A DNA stretch of 18,478 nt from Gammaproteobacteria bacterium (GCA_023481025.1 JAMCWV010000114.1:1-18478), one strand, 5' to 3'. Positions 9,682-18,025 are shown, counted from the first letter of the stretch. The notes: generated by a model not told the origin, from the sequence alone. Numbers and translations: made by a program.

Positions 9682-10793
9682 GTCGTGTCTTGATAGCAGC
9701 AGGTGGCACTGGTGGTCATGTTTTCCCAGCCTTGGCAGTTGCCGAGCGGTTGCGTGCTAGCGGTCATGAGGTGCTCTGGCTGGGCACACAAACGCGCATT
9801 GAAGCGGATGTGGTGCCAAAAGCGAATTTTGAATTTATTGGCATGGCACAAAGTGCCTTGCGCGGTCGTCACGTGTTAACGCTCTTGGCAGCGCCGGTGC
9901 GTTTAACTCGCGCAGTTCTCCAAGCACGTAAATTGCTACGTCAGCGCAAAATTGACTTAGTGCTTGGATTCGGTGGCTACACCGCAGGTCCGGCGGGTGT
10001 AGCGGCCTGGAGTTTAGGTATTCCATTGGTGATTCATGAGCAAAACGCAGTACCAGGGCTCACCAATAAGTGGTTACACAAAGTTGCCAGCAAAACCTTA
10101 CTCGGTTTTGCGGTTGCAGAGAATGAGCTTAGGGGAGCTCTTGCGGTAGGAAATCCGGTGCGGGCTGAAATTCAGGCGTTAGCGGAAACTCGCAAAGAAC
10201 CTCATTCAGGACTACGAGTCTTGGTCGTTGGTGGCAGCTTGGGGGCAGCCCACCTAAACCTGACTGTGCCTGAAGCGATAGCCCACTGGGACGGTGTCGA
10301 TTTAGCGGTACGCCATCAAGTGGGTAAAGGACGCGTCGCCGAGGTTCAAAGCCTTTATAACAGTAAGCCAGCGAACGTGCAGGTGGATGTGAGTGAATTT
10401 ATTGACGATATGGCAGCCGCTTATGCCTGGGCCGATGTGGTCATCGGTCGTGCAGGCGCACTCACAATTGCTGAATTGGCCTGTGCCGGAGTTCCATCGA
10501 TTTTAGTGCCTTATCCGCATGCAGTGGATGATCACCAGGCGAAAAATGCGCAAGTTTTGGTCACGGCCGGTGCTGCCGTCATGGTTCGACAGAGTGAATT
10601 TTCAGCAGCTTGGCTGGGCAATGAATTAAAACTGCTGAGTAATCAAGCAGACAGATTATCAGGTATGGCGAGCGCAGCCCGAAATAGCGCACAATTGCAC
10701 GCAACCGATCACATAGTGGCCGTGTGTAATGAGTATTTAACTGTTACCGAAACGAGCCCGAAAGCAGTAAAAGCGGAGCAAAAAGATGACTAA
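9678..10793 (+). CDS. murG: lipid II-forming GlcNAc transferase MurG
   Basis: MurG is a peripheral membrane glycosyltransferase at the cytoplasmic face. It adds GlcNAc from UDP-GlcNAc to lipid I to make lipid II, the FtsW substrate. The 371-residue GT-B protein has the N-terminal glycine-rich GGTGGH (9-14), [22 protein letters not shown], the second glycine-rich loop [10 protein letters not shown], and the nucleotide-sugar site [11 protein letters not shown] (from 257) followed by [15 protein letters not shown]. The start ATG at 9678 overlaps the ftsW stop and follows GGGGAGG at 9667-9673. The C-terminus (about 16 residues longer than E. coli MurG) is Lys/Glu-rich and overlaps murC by 8 bases. 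Confidence 0.97.
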   Translation: MSRVLIAAGGTGGHVFPALAVAERLRASGHEVLWLGTQTRIEADVVPKANFEFIGMAQSALRGRHVLTLLAAPVRLTRAVLQARKLLRQRKIDLVLGFGGYTAGPAGVAAWSLGIPLVIHEQNAVPGLTNKWLHKVASKTLLGFAVAENELRGALAVGNPVRAEIQALAETRKEPHSGLRVLVVGGSLGAAHLNLTVPEAIAHWDGVDLAVRHQVGKGRVAEVQSLYNSKPANVQVDVSEFIDDMAAAYAWADVVIGRAGALTIAELACAGVPSILVPYPHAVDDHQAKNAQVLVTAGAAVMVRQSEFSAAWLGNELKLLSNQADRLSGMASAARNSAQLHATDHIVAVCNEYLTVTETSPKAVKAEQKDD

Positions 10794-12255
10794 AGCAATC
10801 AGCCAACCATTCACCATTGTCAACGTGCCGGAAATGCGTCGGGTTCGTCGCATTCACTTTGTCGGCATTGGCGGTGCGGGGATGGCCGGTATTGCCGAAG
10901 TCTTGTTAAACCAAGGCTATCAAATTTCCGGGTCGGACATTGCTGAGAACCCGAATACCCATCGCTTGCGCAAGCTTGGCGCAAAAATTGCGATTGGCCA
11001 TAATGCGGCGCATGTAGCCACGGCAAGCGTCATTGTGGTGTCGAGTGCAATTAAGCGCGACAACCCAGAATTGCTCGCTGCACAAGAGCTGCTGATTCCG
11101 ATTGTTCGGCGTGCGGAAATGCTGGCGGAACTGATGCGTTTTCGCCATGGCATCGCAATTGCGGGAACCCACGGTAAAACCACCACAACGAGCTTGATTG
11201 CGAGTATCTTTGCTGAAGCGGAGCTTGACCCAACATTTGTGATTGGCGGCTTGTTAACCAGCGCTGGCAGTAATGCACGCCTTGGGAACAGCAAGTTCTT
11301 AATTGCGGAAGCGGATGAAAGTGATGCGTCGTTCTTGCACTTGCAGCCGATGGTGGCAGTGGTGACGAACGTTGAAGCGGATCACATGGACACCTACGAG
11401 GGTGACTTCAACCGTTTACTCGACACTTATATTGAGTTTTTACATAACTTGCCGTTCTACGGCTTAGCGGTGATGTGTACCGACGATCCGGTGATTCGCG
11501 ATTTACTCCCGCGCGTGGGCCGTCAGATTATTAGCTATGGCTTTAATGAGGAAGCCGACGTGCGCGCGGTGCATTACAGTCAGCGTGGCCATCAAAGCAA
11601 CTTTACTGTGCTGCGTAAAGGCAAAGAGCCGCTCGATATCGAGTTAAATTTACCGGGCCAACATAATGTTTTGAATGCCCTTGCCGCGATTGCGGTTGCG
11701 ACCGATGAAGGTATTGAAGATGCGGCGATTGTTGCCGCCTTGGCGAAATTTGCTGGCATTGGTCGTCGCTTTCAACAGTATGGCTCGTTTGCTTGTGACG
11801 ACGGTGACGTGTTGTTGGTGGATGACTATGGTCACCATCCATCGGAAGTGTTGGCTACGATTCGCGCTGCAAAAAGCGGCTGGCCGGAACGTCGCTTGGT
11901 GATGTGTTTCCAACCGCACCGTTACAGCCGGACACGGGATTTGTACGAAGATTTTGTCGATGTGCTGAGCGAAGTCGACACCTTGATTATGTTGGAAGTA
12001 TACAGTGCCGGTGAAGATGCGGTGCCAGGGGCAGATAGCCGCTCGTTGTGTCGGTCGTTGCGCCAACGCGGCAAGCTCGACCCTATGTATGTCAAAGACG
12101 TGCCGCAAGTCCCAGCACGCTTGGCCGAAGTGATTCAGCCAGGTGATATCGTGTTAACTCAAGGTGCAGGCAATGTTGGTAGCTTGGCACGCTTGTTAAA
12201 TGACTTGCAGTTAGACCGTGAACGCATGGCGGCGAGTTCAGAGGAGCGCTCATGA
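10786..12255 (+). CDS. murC: UDP-N-acetylmuramate:L-alanine ligase MurC
   Basis: MurC starts stem-peptide synthesis by joining L-alanine to UDP-MurNAc with ATP. The 489 residues (491 in E. coli) show the N-terminal Rossmann motif GIGGAGM (27-33), [17 protein letters not shown], the ATP-binding GTHGKTT (127-133, Lys131), [22 protein letters not shown], the central [11 protein letters not shown], and the C-terminal [14 protein letters not shown] and [11 protein letters not shown]. The ATG at 10786 lies inside the end of murG, with GGAG at 10775-10778 seven bases upstream. It overlaps ddl as ATGA. Here and in E. coli the first ligase gene of the pathway sits late in the operon. Confidence 0.98.
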   Translation: MTKAISQPFTIVNVPEMRRVRRIHFVGIGGAGMAGIAEVLLNQGYQISGSDIAENPNTHRLRKLGAKIAIGHNAAHVATASVIVVSSAIKRDNPELLAAQELLIPIVRRAEMLAELMRFRHGIAIAGTHGKTTTTSLIASIFAEAELDPTFVIGGLLTSAGSNARLGNSKFLIAEADESDASFLHLQPMVAVVTNVEADHMDTYEGDFNRLLDTYIEFLHNLPFYGLAVMCTDDPVIRDLLPRVGRQIISYGFNEEADVRAVHYSQRGHQSNFTVLRKGKEPLDIELNLPGQHNVLNALAAIAVATDEGIEDAAIVAALAKFAGIGRRFQQYGSFACDDGDVLLVDDYGHHPSEVLATIRAAKSGWPERRLVMCFQPHRYSRTRDLYEDFVDVLSEVDTLIMLEVYSAGEDAVPGADSRSLCRSLRQRGKLDPMYVKDVPQVPARLAEVIQPGDIVLTQGAGNVGSLARLLNDLQLDRERMAASSEERS

Positions 12256-13190
12256 AGTTTGGCAAAGTTGCAGTGTTAGCCGGTGGTGACTCAGCTGAGC
12301 GTGAGGTGTCGTTACGCTCGGGTGCGGCAGTGCACAAAGCCTTGGTTGAGCAAGGGGTGGATGCATTTTTGTATGACCCCGCCGAGCGTGGCTGGAACGA
12401 TTTACTGGCAACTGGCGCTGAGCGAGTTTTTATTGCCTTACACGGTCGCGGCGGCGAAGACGGTCAGGCTCAAGCCATTTTAGAGATGCTTGGTTTGCCG
12501 TATACCGGCAGCGGTGTTCTCGCTAGTGCGCTGGCCATGGACAAGGGCCGTACGAAAGCCTTATGGCGCGGCGTTGGTTTACCAACCGCCCAGGCGGTCA
12601 CCATTAAGCGTGGTGAGCAAGTTGATTATGCTCAATTGCTAGCTGATTTAGGCGGCCAAGTGATGGTGAAGCCGGCACATGAAGGCAGCAGTATTGGTAT
12701 GTCAATGGCCGCTAGCGTTGACGCCTTAGCCGCGGCGCTGGAAGCAGCAGCAGGTTTTGACCATGAGATGCTCGTGGAAACCTGGCTCAGCGGTCCGGAA
12801 TACACAGTGGGTATTGTAGCTGGTGAAGCTTTGCCGGCAATTCGGGTGAAAACGCCTCATGCGTTTTACGACTATGCAGCCAAGTATCAAGACAATACCA
12901 CCGAGTATTTATGCCCAGCAGGTTTGAGCGCTGAACGCGAAGCGCAGGTGCGTGAACTGGCTTTGGCTGCGTTTCATGCGGTCGGTGCCGAAGGCTGGGG
13001 GCGGGTAGATTTGATGGCCAATAGCCGTGACGAATTGCAGCTGCTCGAGCTGAATACGGTTCCGGGAATGACCGAGAAAAGCCTCGTCCCGAAGGCCGCT
13101 GCACAACTCGGTTTAAGTTTTGGTGAACTGGTGGTGAAGATTTTAGCGACGACCATGAACACGACGTACACTGAGGCAGCGGAGCGCTAG
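12252..13190 (+). CDS. ddlB: D-alanine--D-alanine ligase
   Basis: This ATP-grasp enzyme makes D-Ala-D-Ala for MurF. The 312-residue protein (306 for E. coli DdlB) has the N-terminal [14 protein letters not shown] with Glu16 in the position that binds the first D-Ala, [20 protein letters not shown] around residues 139-150, and the metal and substrate site [18 protein letters not shown] with Glu266 and Asn268. The KSLVPKAA context and Tyr in the FYDYAAKY loop are typical of D-Ala-D-Ala ligases; I see nothing suggesting D-Ala-D-lactate specificity. GAGGAG at 12241-12246 precedes the ATG, which overlaps the murC stop. The B-type symbol is assigned from its location in the dcw cluster. Confidence 0.96.
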   Translation: MKFGKVAVLAGGDSAEREVSLRSGAAVHKALVEQGVDAFLYDPAERGWNDLLATGAERVFIALHGRGGEDGQAQAILEMLGLPYTGSGVLASALAMDKGRTKALWRGVGLPTAQAVTIKRGEQVDYAQLLADLGGQVMVKPAHEGSSIGMSMAASVDALAAALEAAAGFDHEMLVETWLSGPEYTVGIVAGEALPAIRVKTPHAFYDYAAKYQDNTTEYLCPAGLSAEREAQVRELALAAFHAVGAEGWGRVDLMANSRDELQLLELNTVPGMTEKSLVPKAAAQLGLSFGELVVKILATTMNTTYTEAAER

Positions 13191-13193
13191 GGT

Positions 13194-13967
13194 GTGACGG
13201 AAAGCACAAAGAAGCAGGACGAGCAAACGGCGGCGGCAGCCGACCGGCAAGCACAATGGCAGTCCATGGTCGGCTTTGTGTTGTTTTTGGTGATTATAAG
13301 CGGATTGTTGATGGGCGGTTATGCGTTGGTGGAACGGCTCACTGATGCGGAAGAGACACCATTGACCGGCGTGATTATTCAAGGCGAGCGAAAGTTCATT
13401 ACGGATGATGACGTTCGTGAAGCAATTTTAGCCGGTGAAGTCGGTAGTTTTTTTACCGCCGATGTGGACGAAATACGGCTGCGGTTAGAAGCGATTCCTT
13501 GGGTGTATTCGGCTTCGGTCCGCAAGGAATGGCCACAGCGACTGCGGATTTATTTGGTAGAGCAGCAAGCGTTTGCCATTTGGAATCAGCAGCAGCTCAT
13601 GAATCACCAAGGGCAGTTATTTGCCGCCGAGTTGACTGACGACGTGGCTGATTTGCCCAAACTGGCAGGGCCAGAGGACGCGGAACAGGAAGTGTTGAAT
13701 CAGTTTCGCCGAATTAGTGAGATATTGCGGGTTTACGATAGCCTCTTAGTGAAGTTAGAGCTTAGTGAGCGGTTTGCAGTGAGTGCCTGGCTTGAAAATG
13801 GGATTGAGCTGCGGCTTGGTCGCGAGGCACGACTAGAACGGGTACAGCGATTTATGGATTTATATCCGCTGATTGCAGCGGAAGAGCCGGACAAAACGAT
13901 TGCCTATGCAGACTTACGTTATGACACCGGTATCGCAATAGGCTGGAAAGACAACCAAACCAACTAA
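13194..13967 (+). CDS. ftsQ: cell division protein FtsQ
   Basis: FtsQ is a bitopic divisome scaffold that binds FtsL and FtsB. The 257 residues have a polar cytoplasmic tail, one membrane segment at about 25-45, and a POTRA domain at about 54-130. The POTRA domain contains the recognisable IQGERKFITDDDVREAI, IPWVYSASVRKEWPQRLRIYLVEQQAFAIWN. A beta domain ending near GIAIGWK follows. It starts with GTG at 13194, three bases after the ddl stop; the nearest purine run is GGAG at 13181-13184, nine bases away, so initiation should be weak or coupled. It ends 18 bases before ftsA. No alternative ATG gives a complete membrane segment. Confidence 0.95.
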   Translation: MTESTKKQDEQTAAAADRQAQWQSMVGFVLFLVIISGLLMGGYALVERLTDAEETPLTGVIIQGERKFITDDDVREAILAGEVGSFFTADVDEIRLRLEAIPWVYSASVRKEWPQRLRIYLVEQQAFAIWNQQQLMNHQGQLFAAELTDDVADLPKLAGPEDAEQEVLNQFRRISEILRVYDSLLVKLELSERFAVSAWLENGIELRLGREARLERVQRFMDLYPLIAAEEPDKTIAYADLRYDTGIAIGWKDNQTN

Positions 13968-13985
13968 CAAGAAAGTGAGACAGCA

Positions 13986-15221
13986 GTGATTGCAAAGAGT
14001 GAAACAGACAACATGATCGTCAGCCTTGATGTCGGCACCAGTCAGGTGACCGCCCTCATTGGCGAAATTTTGCCAGACGGTGATCTGAACGTTATTGGTG
14101 TTGGTGTCACCGCTGCTCGCGGCATGGATAAAGGCGGCGTGAATGACCTCAACCTGGTGGTGCAGTCGATTCAGCGCGCAGTCAATGAAGCTGAGTTGAT
14201 GGCAGATTGCCGAGTGTCGGCGGTGTACTTGAATATTAGTGGTCGTCACATTAGTTGTCAGAATGAAAATGGCATGGTGCCAATTAACGATGCCGAAGTG
14301 ACGCAAGATGACGTGGATAGCGTGATTCATGCGGCGAAGTCGGTTCCAGTTGCACAAGAGCGCCGCATTCTTCACGTGCTGCCGCAAGAGTTTGTGATTG
14401 ACTCGCAGGAAAGTATTAAAAGCCCAGTCGGTATGTCAGGGGTGCGGATGGAAGCGCGAGTGCACATGATTACCTGTGCGAACGACATGGCTCGCAACAT
14501 TGTGAAGGCAGTGGAACGTTGTGACCTGAAAGTGGAGCGTTTGGTCTTCTCTGCGTTGGCATCAAGCTTAGCCGTACTGACCGAAGATGAGAAAGAGCTC
14601 GGTGTGGCCTTGGTGGATATGGGTGCGGGCACCATTGATATTAGTATTTTCGCCGGTGGGGTGTTGCGTCATACGGCTGTGATTCCGGTGGCAGGTAATC
14701 AGGTAACGAACGATATCGCCAAGATTTTCCGCACACCATTGAGCCATGCTGAAGAAATTAAAGTGCAATACGCCTGTGCATTGCGCCAGATGGTGAGCAT
14801 GGAAGACAACATTGAAGTGCCTTCAGTGGGTGGCCGCCCGGCGCGTTCAATGTCTCGCCATACACTGGCGGAAGTGGTTGAGCCACGTTATCAGGAACTT
14901 TTTGAGCTGGTGCGGGATCAGATCTACGGCAGTGGCTTAGAAGAACAAATCGCCGCGGGAGTCGTGCTTACGGGTGGTACCGCGAAAATGGAAGGTGCCA
15001 TTGAGTTTGCCGAAGAGATTTTCCAAATGCCAGTGCGCTTAGGCACGCCAATCGGCATTCAAGGGTTGAGTGACTATGTGAGTGACCCGACCTATGCGAC
15101 GAGCATTGGCTTGTTGCGGTTTGGTCAACTGGACCTGAATGAGCAGCAAGAAGAGCGACAACGAAGTCAAAAACCACACTGGATTCAGCGCATTCAAAGC
15201 TGGTTCCGGGGTGAATTTTAA
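13986..15221 (+). CDS. ftsA: cell division protein FtsA
   Basis: FtsA is the actin-like ATPase that tethers FtsZ to the inner membrane. The 411-residue protein has VSLDVGTSQVTALIGE (phosphate 1), the FtsA-specific subdomain with MADCRVSAVYL and HISCQNENGMVPI, LGVALVDMGAGTIDISIF (phosphate 2, about 205-221), EVPSVGGRPARSMSR, AAGVVLTGGTAKMEG, and a C-terminal amphipathic membrane-targeting helix (WIQRIQSWFRGEF). The stretch before AAGVVLTGG is about seven residues shorter than in E. coli. I choose GTG at 13986 because its N-terminus aligns with E. coli FtsA. ATG at 14013 (nine residues shorter) is the alternative. The ribosome site upstream is poor (GTGAGA). Confidence 0.96.
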   Translation: MIAKSETDNMIVSLDVGTSQVTALIGEILPDGDLNVIGVGVTAARGMDKGGVNDLNLVVQSIQRAVNEAELMADCRVSAVYLNISGRHISCQNENGMVPINDAEVTQDDVDSVIHAAKSVPVAQERRILHVLPQEFVIDSQESIKSPVGMSGVRMEARVHMITCANDMARNIVKAVERCDLKVERLVFSALASSLAVLTEDEKELGVALVDMGAGTIDISIFAGGVLRHTAVIPVAGNQVTNDIAKIFRTPLSHAEEIKVQYACALRQMVSMEDNIEVPSVGGRPARSMSRHTLAEVVEPRYQELFELVRDQIYGSGLEEQIAAGVVLTGGTAKMEGAIEFAEEIFQMPVRLGTPIGIQGLSDYVSDPTYATSIGLLRFGQLDLNEQQEERQRSQKPHWIQRIQSWFRGEF

Positions 15222-15238
15222 AAAAAAGTAATAAGATT

Positions 15239-15267
15239 TTGATTTTTATGGGGTAACAACGGAAAAT
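15239..15267 (+). promoter_or_regulatory. possible weak sigma-70 promoter in the ftsA-ftsZ gap
   Basis: TTGATT at 15239-15244 and GAAAAT at 15262-15267 are separated by 17 bases, and each matches the consensus at four of six positions. Extra ftsZ transcription from nearby promoters is known in E. coli. The match here is weak and could be chance in an AT-rich gap. Confidence 0.25.
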
Positions 15268-15292
15268 ACGGGTAAGTGGAGAGGTAACTATT

Positions 15293-16465
15293 ATGCAAAC
15301 GTTTGAAGTTATGGATAATTTTGAAGCAGACGCAGTGATTAAAGTCATTGGCGTCGGCGGGGGCGGTGGCAACGCCGTTCAACACATGGTTGCGCAGTCA
15401 ATTGAAGGGGTTAAATTCCTTGCTGCCAACACCGATGCACAAGCATTACGTAAGCATGATGCCGATGTGCTCATTCAACTGGGCAACGAAATCACCAAAG
15501 GTTTAGGTGCTGGCGCGAACCCAGAAGTGGGCCGTATTGCTGCAGAAGAGAATCGTGAAGAAATTGCGCGACAGTTAGAAGGCGCAGACATGATCTTTAT
15601 CGCGGCCGGTATGGGTGGTGGTACCGGTACCGGTGCGGCCCCTGTCGTTGCTGAAGTGGCCAAAGAGCTCGGTATTTTGACCATTGCTGTAGTGACCAAA
15701 CCATTCCCATTCGAAGGCAAGAAGCGTATGGCTGCTGCTGAAGAAGGGATTGCGCAATTGTCACAGCATGTTGACTCGTTGATTACGATTCCAAACGAAA
15801 AGCTTTTGAAAGTGCTGGGTAAAGGCACTTCATTGCTTGACGCGTTCGGAGCAGCAAACAATGTATTACTAGGCGCAGTGCAAGGTATCGCCGAGCTGAT
15901 TACCCGTCAGGGCTTAATCAACGTCGACTTTGCTGACGTGCAAGCAGTCATGCGTGAAATGGGTACGGCGATGATGGGAACTGGCGTTGCCAGTGGTCCT
16001 GACCGTGCACAGGAAGCAGCGCAAATGGCGATCAACAGCCCATTATTGGAAGACATCGACTTGTCTGGCGCACGTGGCGTGTTAGTCAACGTGACTGCGG
16101 GTATGGACATGGGTATCGATGAGTTCGAGACGGTTGGTAGTGTGATTCGTTCGTTCGCGTCTGAGAATGCAACGGTCATCGTCGGTACGGTTATCGATAT
16201 GGAAATGTCTGACGAAATGCGCGTGACTGTCGTTGCAACCGGGATTGGTGCTGAGCGAAAGCCTGATATCTCGTTAGTGGACAAGAAGCCTGAGCTAATT
16301 ACGCCAAGCCGTCCGTCAACGAGCCCAAGCTATGGTCGCCAAGCAACGGCTCCGAAGCTGGAAGAAGAAGTCGACTTTGAGTTAGAGGAACGGCCTGCGC
16401 CGCGGAAGCAAGCAGAACCAGATATTCTGGATATCCCTGCGTTCTTGCGCCGTCAAGCCGATTAA
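15293..16465 (+). CDS. ftsZ: cell division protein FtsZ
   Basis: FtsZ is the tubulin-like GTPase that forms the Z-ring. The 390-residue protein has [15 protein letters not shown] at the N-terminus, the tubulin signature GGGTGTG (108-114), the T7 loop NVDFADV (210-216, catalytic Asp212 and Asp215), a globular core to about residue 320, a variable acidic linker of roughly 55 residues, and the conserved C-terminal peptide [14 protein letters not shown] that binds FtsA and other partners. The ATG at 15293 has GGAGAGG at 15278-15284 with an eight-base spacer, the clearest ribosome site of the late cluster. A second in-frame ATG at 15311 would also keep the core. The 71-base leader separates it from ftsA. 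Confidence 0.99.
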   Translation: MQTFEVMDNFEADAVIKVIGVGGGGGNAVQHMVAQSIEGVKFLAANTDAQALRKHDADVLIQLGNEITKGLGAGANPEVGRIAAEENREEIARQLEGADMIFIAAGMGGGTGTGAAPVVAEVAKELGILTIAVVTKPFPFEGKKRMAAAEEGIAQLSQHVDSLITIPNEKLLKVLGKGTSLLDAFGAANNVLLGAVQGIAELITRQGLINVDFADVQAVMREMGTAMMGTGVASGPDRAQEAAQMAINSPLLEDIDLSGARGVLVNVTAGMDMGIDEFETVGSVIRSFASENATVIVGTVIDMEMSDEMRVTVVATGIGAERKPDISLVDKKPELITPSRPSTSPSYGRQATAPKLEEEVDFELEERPAPRKQAEPDILDIPAFLRRQAD

Positions 16466-16496
16466 AACTAGTCGACTGAAGCGCCTGTGGCGGGAT

Positions 16497-16514
16497 CTGA
16501 ACTGATCAGTCCAG
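16497..16514. promoter_or_regulatory. palindrome just upstream of the lpxC promoter -35
   Basis: CTGAACTGATCAGTCCAG is an 18-base dyad with a perfect 10-base core (ACTGATCAGT, 16501-16510) and one mismatched outer pair. It ends three bases before the -35 element. No T-run follows, so it is not an intrinsic terminator for ftsZ. It may be a regulator site, but no regulator is identified. Confidence 0.35.
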
Positions 16515-16517
16515 TTA

Positions 16518-16546
16518 TTGACGACAGTATTAGCAATTGCTATAAT
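16518..16546 (+). promoter_or_regulatory. strong sigma-70 promoter for lpxC
   Basis: The -35 hexamer TTGACG (16518-16523) and the perfect -10 hexamer TATAAT (16541-16546) are separated by exactly 17 bases. A start of transcription near 16553 is inferred, leaving a leader of about 120 bases before lpxC. lpxC also has its own promoter in E. coli. Confidence 0.8.
16531..16542. promoter_or_regulatory. 12-bp perfect palindrome in the lpxC promoter spacer
   Basis: TAGCAATTGCTA is a perfect palindrome lying in the spacer and covering the first two bases of the -10 hexamer. Its centre is 31 bases from the centre of the upstream palindrome, about three helical turns. A protein bound here would block RNA polymerase, but chance occurrence is possible. 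Confidence 0.3.
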
Positions 16547-16566
16547 TTGCCCCCTTTTACCCGTGG

Positions 16567-16594
16567 GCTAAATACGCCATTATTTCGTATTAGC
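16567..16594 (+). promoter_or_regulatory. hairpin in the lpxC leader RNA
   Basis: GCTAAATACG (16567-16576) pairs with CGTATTAGC (16586-16594) to give nine base pairs, one bulged A at 16571 (or an equivalent neighbouring A) and a nine-base loop. It begins about 14 bases after the inferred transcription start. No U-run follows, so it is not a terminator. The arm TAAATACGC recurs at 16648-16656 next to the lpxC ribosome site, allowing an alternative pairing. Confidence 0.45.
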
Positions 16595-16672
16595 ATGGGA
16601 CAAAGGCAAAATTTATGGGCCTGGTAGACGGATTCTGCAGGCAAAAGTAAATACGCTGAGGGAGGATTCAGT

Positions 16673-17587
16673 ATGGTTAAGCAACGTACAATTAAGCAGA
16701 TGATCGCAACCACTGGTGTGGGCTTGCACAAAGGCAACAAGGTAAACTTGGTGCTGCGTCCTGCTGCGCCGGATACCGGTATTGTATTTCGTCGCACCGA
16801 TTTGAATCCAATGGTTGAAATCAAGGCTTCTCCAGAGCTAGTGAAAGACACGCGCATGTGTACTTGTCTGATTAACGACGACAATATTCGCATTTCGACG
16901 GTCGAACACTTGCTTGCTGCAGTCGCAGGTATGGGCATCGACAACTTGTATGTCGAGGTGGACTCGCACGAAATTCCAATTATGGATGGCAGTTCACACC
17001 CGTTTATCTACTTGCTGCAGTCAGCAGGCATTCAGGAGCAAGGAAAAGCCAAGCGTTTCATTAAAGTGAAGCAGCCAATTCGTGTCGAAGACGGCGACAA
17101 ATGGGCCGAACTGTTACCCCATGACGGCTTTAAGATCGACTTCGCCATCGATTTCGACCACCCTGCGATTGCTGATACAAATCAAGTGGTTTCAATGGAC
17201 TTCAGCAGCCAAACGTTCATTCGCGACATCAGTCGTGCGCGGACCTTCGGCTTCATGAAAGACATTGAATACTTACGCGCCAATAACTTAGCGCTCGGTG
17301 GTGGTTTCGACAACGCCGTCGTTCTTGACGAGTTCCGGGTATTGAATACCGACGGATTGCGTTACGACGACGAGTTTGTGAAACATAAAATCCTCGACGC
17401 AGTCGGCGACCTGTACATGGCCGGTCACAGTATTCTCGGTCATCTACGCGCGTACAAATCAGGACACGCGCTGAACAACATGTTATTGGTGGCGCTAATG
17501 CAACACCAAGAGGCATGGGAGTTCGCCACGTTTGAAGAGCATAGTGCAGAGGCACCCATTAGTTACCTCAGCCCTGTACTGGCTTAA
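16673..17587 (+). CDS. lpxC: UDP-3-O-acyl-N-acetylglucosamine deacetylase LpxC
   Basis: LpxC catalyses the committed step of lipid A synthesis, removing acetate from UDP-3-O-acyl-GlcNAc with a catalytic zinc, in the cytoplasm. The 304-residue protein (305 in E. coli) starts [21 protein letters not shown] and shows the zinc ligands His79 (STVEH), His238 and Asp242 ([10 protein letters not shown]), plus catalytic His265 (SGHALNN), all at E. coli numbering. AGGGAGGA at 16659-16666 is six bases before the ATG. It has its own promoter and leader and ends at a strong terminator, so it can be expressed apart from ftsZ. The tail ends in PVLA, resembling the E. coli end that FtsH recognises. Confidence 0.98.
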   Translation: MVKQRTIKQMIATTGVGLHKGNKVNLVLRPAAPDTGIVFRRTDLNPMVEIKASPELVKDTRMCTCLINDDNIRISTVEHLLAAVAGMGIDNLYVEVDSHEIPIMDGSSHPFIYLLQSAGIQEQGKAKRFIKVKQPIRVEDGDKWAELLPHDGFKIDFAIDFDHPAIADTNQVVSMDFSSQTFIRDISRARTFGFMKDIEYLRANNLALGGGFDNAVVLDEFRVLNTDGLRYDDEFVKHKILDAVGDLYMAGHSILGHLRAYKSGHALNNMLLVALMQHQEAWEFATFEEHSAEAPISYLSPVLA

Positions 17588-17594
17588 GACCAGC

Positions 17595-17624
17595 AAAGGC
17601 CGCTAATTCACTAGCGGCCTTTTT
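17595..17624 (+). terminator. intrinsic terminator after lpxC
   Basis: AAAGGCCGCTA (17595-17605) and TAGCGGCCTTT (17612-17622) form an 11-bp perfect stem with a six-base loop and a five-T run (17620-17624). It lies eight bases after the lpxC stop. It is symmetric enough to act also on the convergent minus-strand transcript, though the T-run in that direction is only three bases. The rest of the gap to 17692 shows no gene. Confidence 0.92.
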
Positions 17625-17692
17625 GCGTTAAATCAGTCAGAAAAGTTGCGCAAATCACCGACAAAGCTTATTTTAGACGTTGAGGTTCGGTG

Positions 17693-17998
17693 CTACTGCA
17701 AGGAAGGTTTTACTTTTATCTCCAAACTACGCAGGGTAGTTTGAGTAGCAGCTTGAAAAGTCTGCATAATTTTCGCTTGTAGCAAGCGAACACGCGTGGC
17801 CCAAGCGCCACTGCGAACATAAATAATTAGGGTTTGCCCTTGAATCGCGACGCAGCGTGAGTTGACAGCTAGATCAGCAGGCACTGCTTCGCACCACAAA
17901 TTTTGTAAGTTAACTTGGCGATGATGTTGCTCATTGAGTTGGGCCAAAGTTCCTTTTTGTAATAGAACTTGGACGCTCTTGGGTGGTCGCTTTAGCAT
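17693..17998 (-). CDS. dciA: DUF721 / DciA-like replicative helicase loader, short form
   Basis: The 101-residue protein resembles the DUF721 family, whose founder DciA loads the DnaB replicative helicase in bacteria that lack DnaC. The recognisable part is LNLQ-type NLWCEAVPADLAVNSRCVAIQGQTLIIYVRSGAWATRVRLLQAKI, the pattern of a KH-like fold with a conserved Trp, a central strand pair and SxxWxxxLR-like helix. Its position between lpxC and an M23 peptidase gene in front of secA is common in marine gammaproteobacteria. The product is short: characterised DciA proteins such as that of Vibrio are about 150 residues with a flexible C-terminal tail, which is missing here. The ATG (17996-17998) has no clear Shine-Dalgarno. 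The gene converges on lpxC and diverges from the next gene. Confidence 0.8.
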   Translation of the reverse strand: MLKRPPKSVQVLLQKGTLAQLNEQHHRQVNLQNLWCEAVPADLAVNSRCVAIQGQTLIIYVRSGAWATRVRLLQAKIMQTFQAATQTTLRSLEIKVKPSLQ

Positions 17999-18025
17999 AA
18001 TGTCACTAAGTTAGTCGGAACGTAC

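Noticed and set aside
11650..12108. 152-codon open frame on the minus strand inside murC
   Set aside because: It is antisense to a strongly conserved gene, has no recognisable motif, and its openness follows from the codon use of murC.
12787..13254. 155-codon open frame on the minus strand across ddl and ftsQ
   Set aside because: Proline/serine/arginine-rich shadow with no family resemblance and no ribosome site context.
16484..16514. Possible intrinsic terminator after ftsZ (CGCC-TGT-GGCG and the following palindrome)
   Set aside because: Stems are short or split and no T-run follows, so read-through into lpxC is likely.
16595..16627. Ten-codon ORF in the lpxC leader (MGQRQNLWAW), considered as a leader peptide
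   Set aside because: No Shine-Dalgarno precedes it, the upstream bases lie in the hairpin arm, and two tryptophans are too few to suggest attenuation. It could be revisited if the leader proves regulatory.
16619..16645. Second leader hairpin GCCTG...CAGGC
   Set aside because: Only five base pairs with a long loop, too weak to claim.
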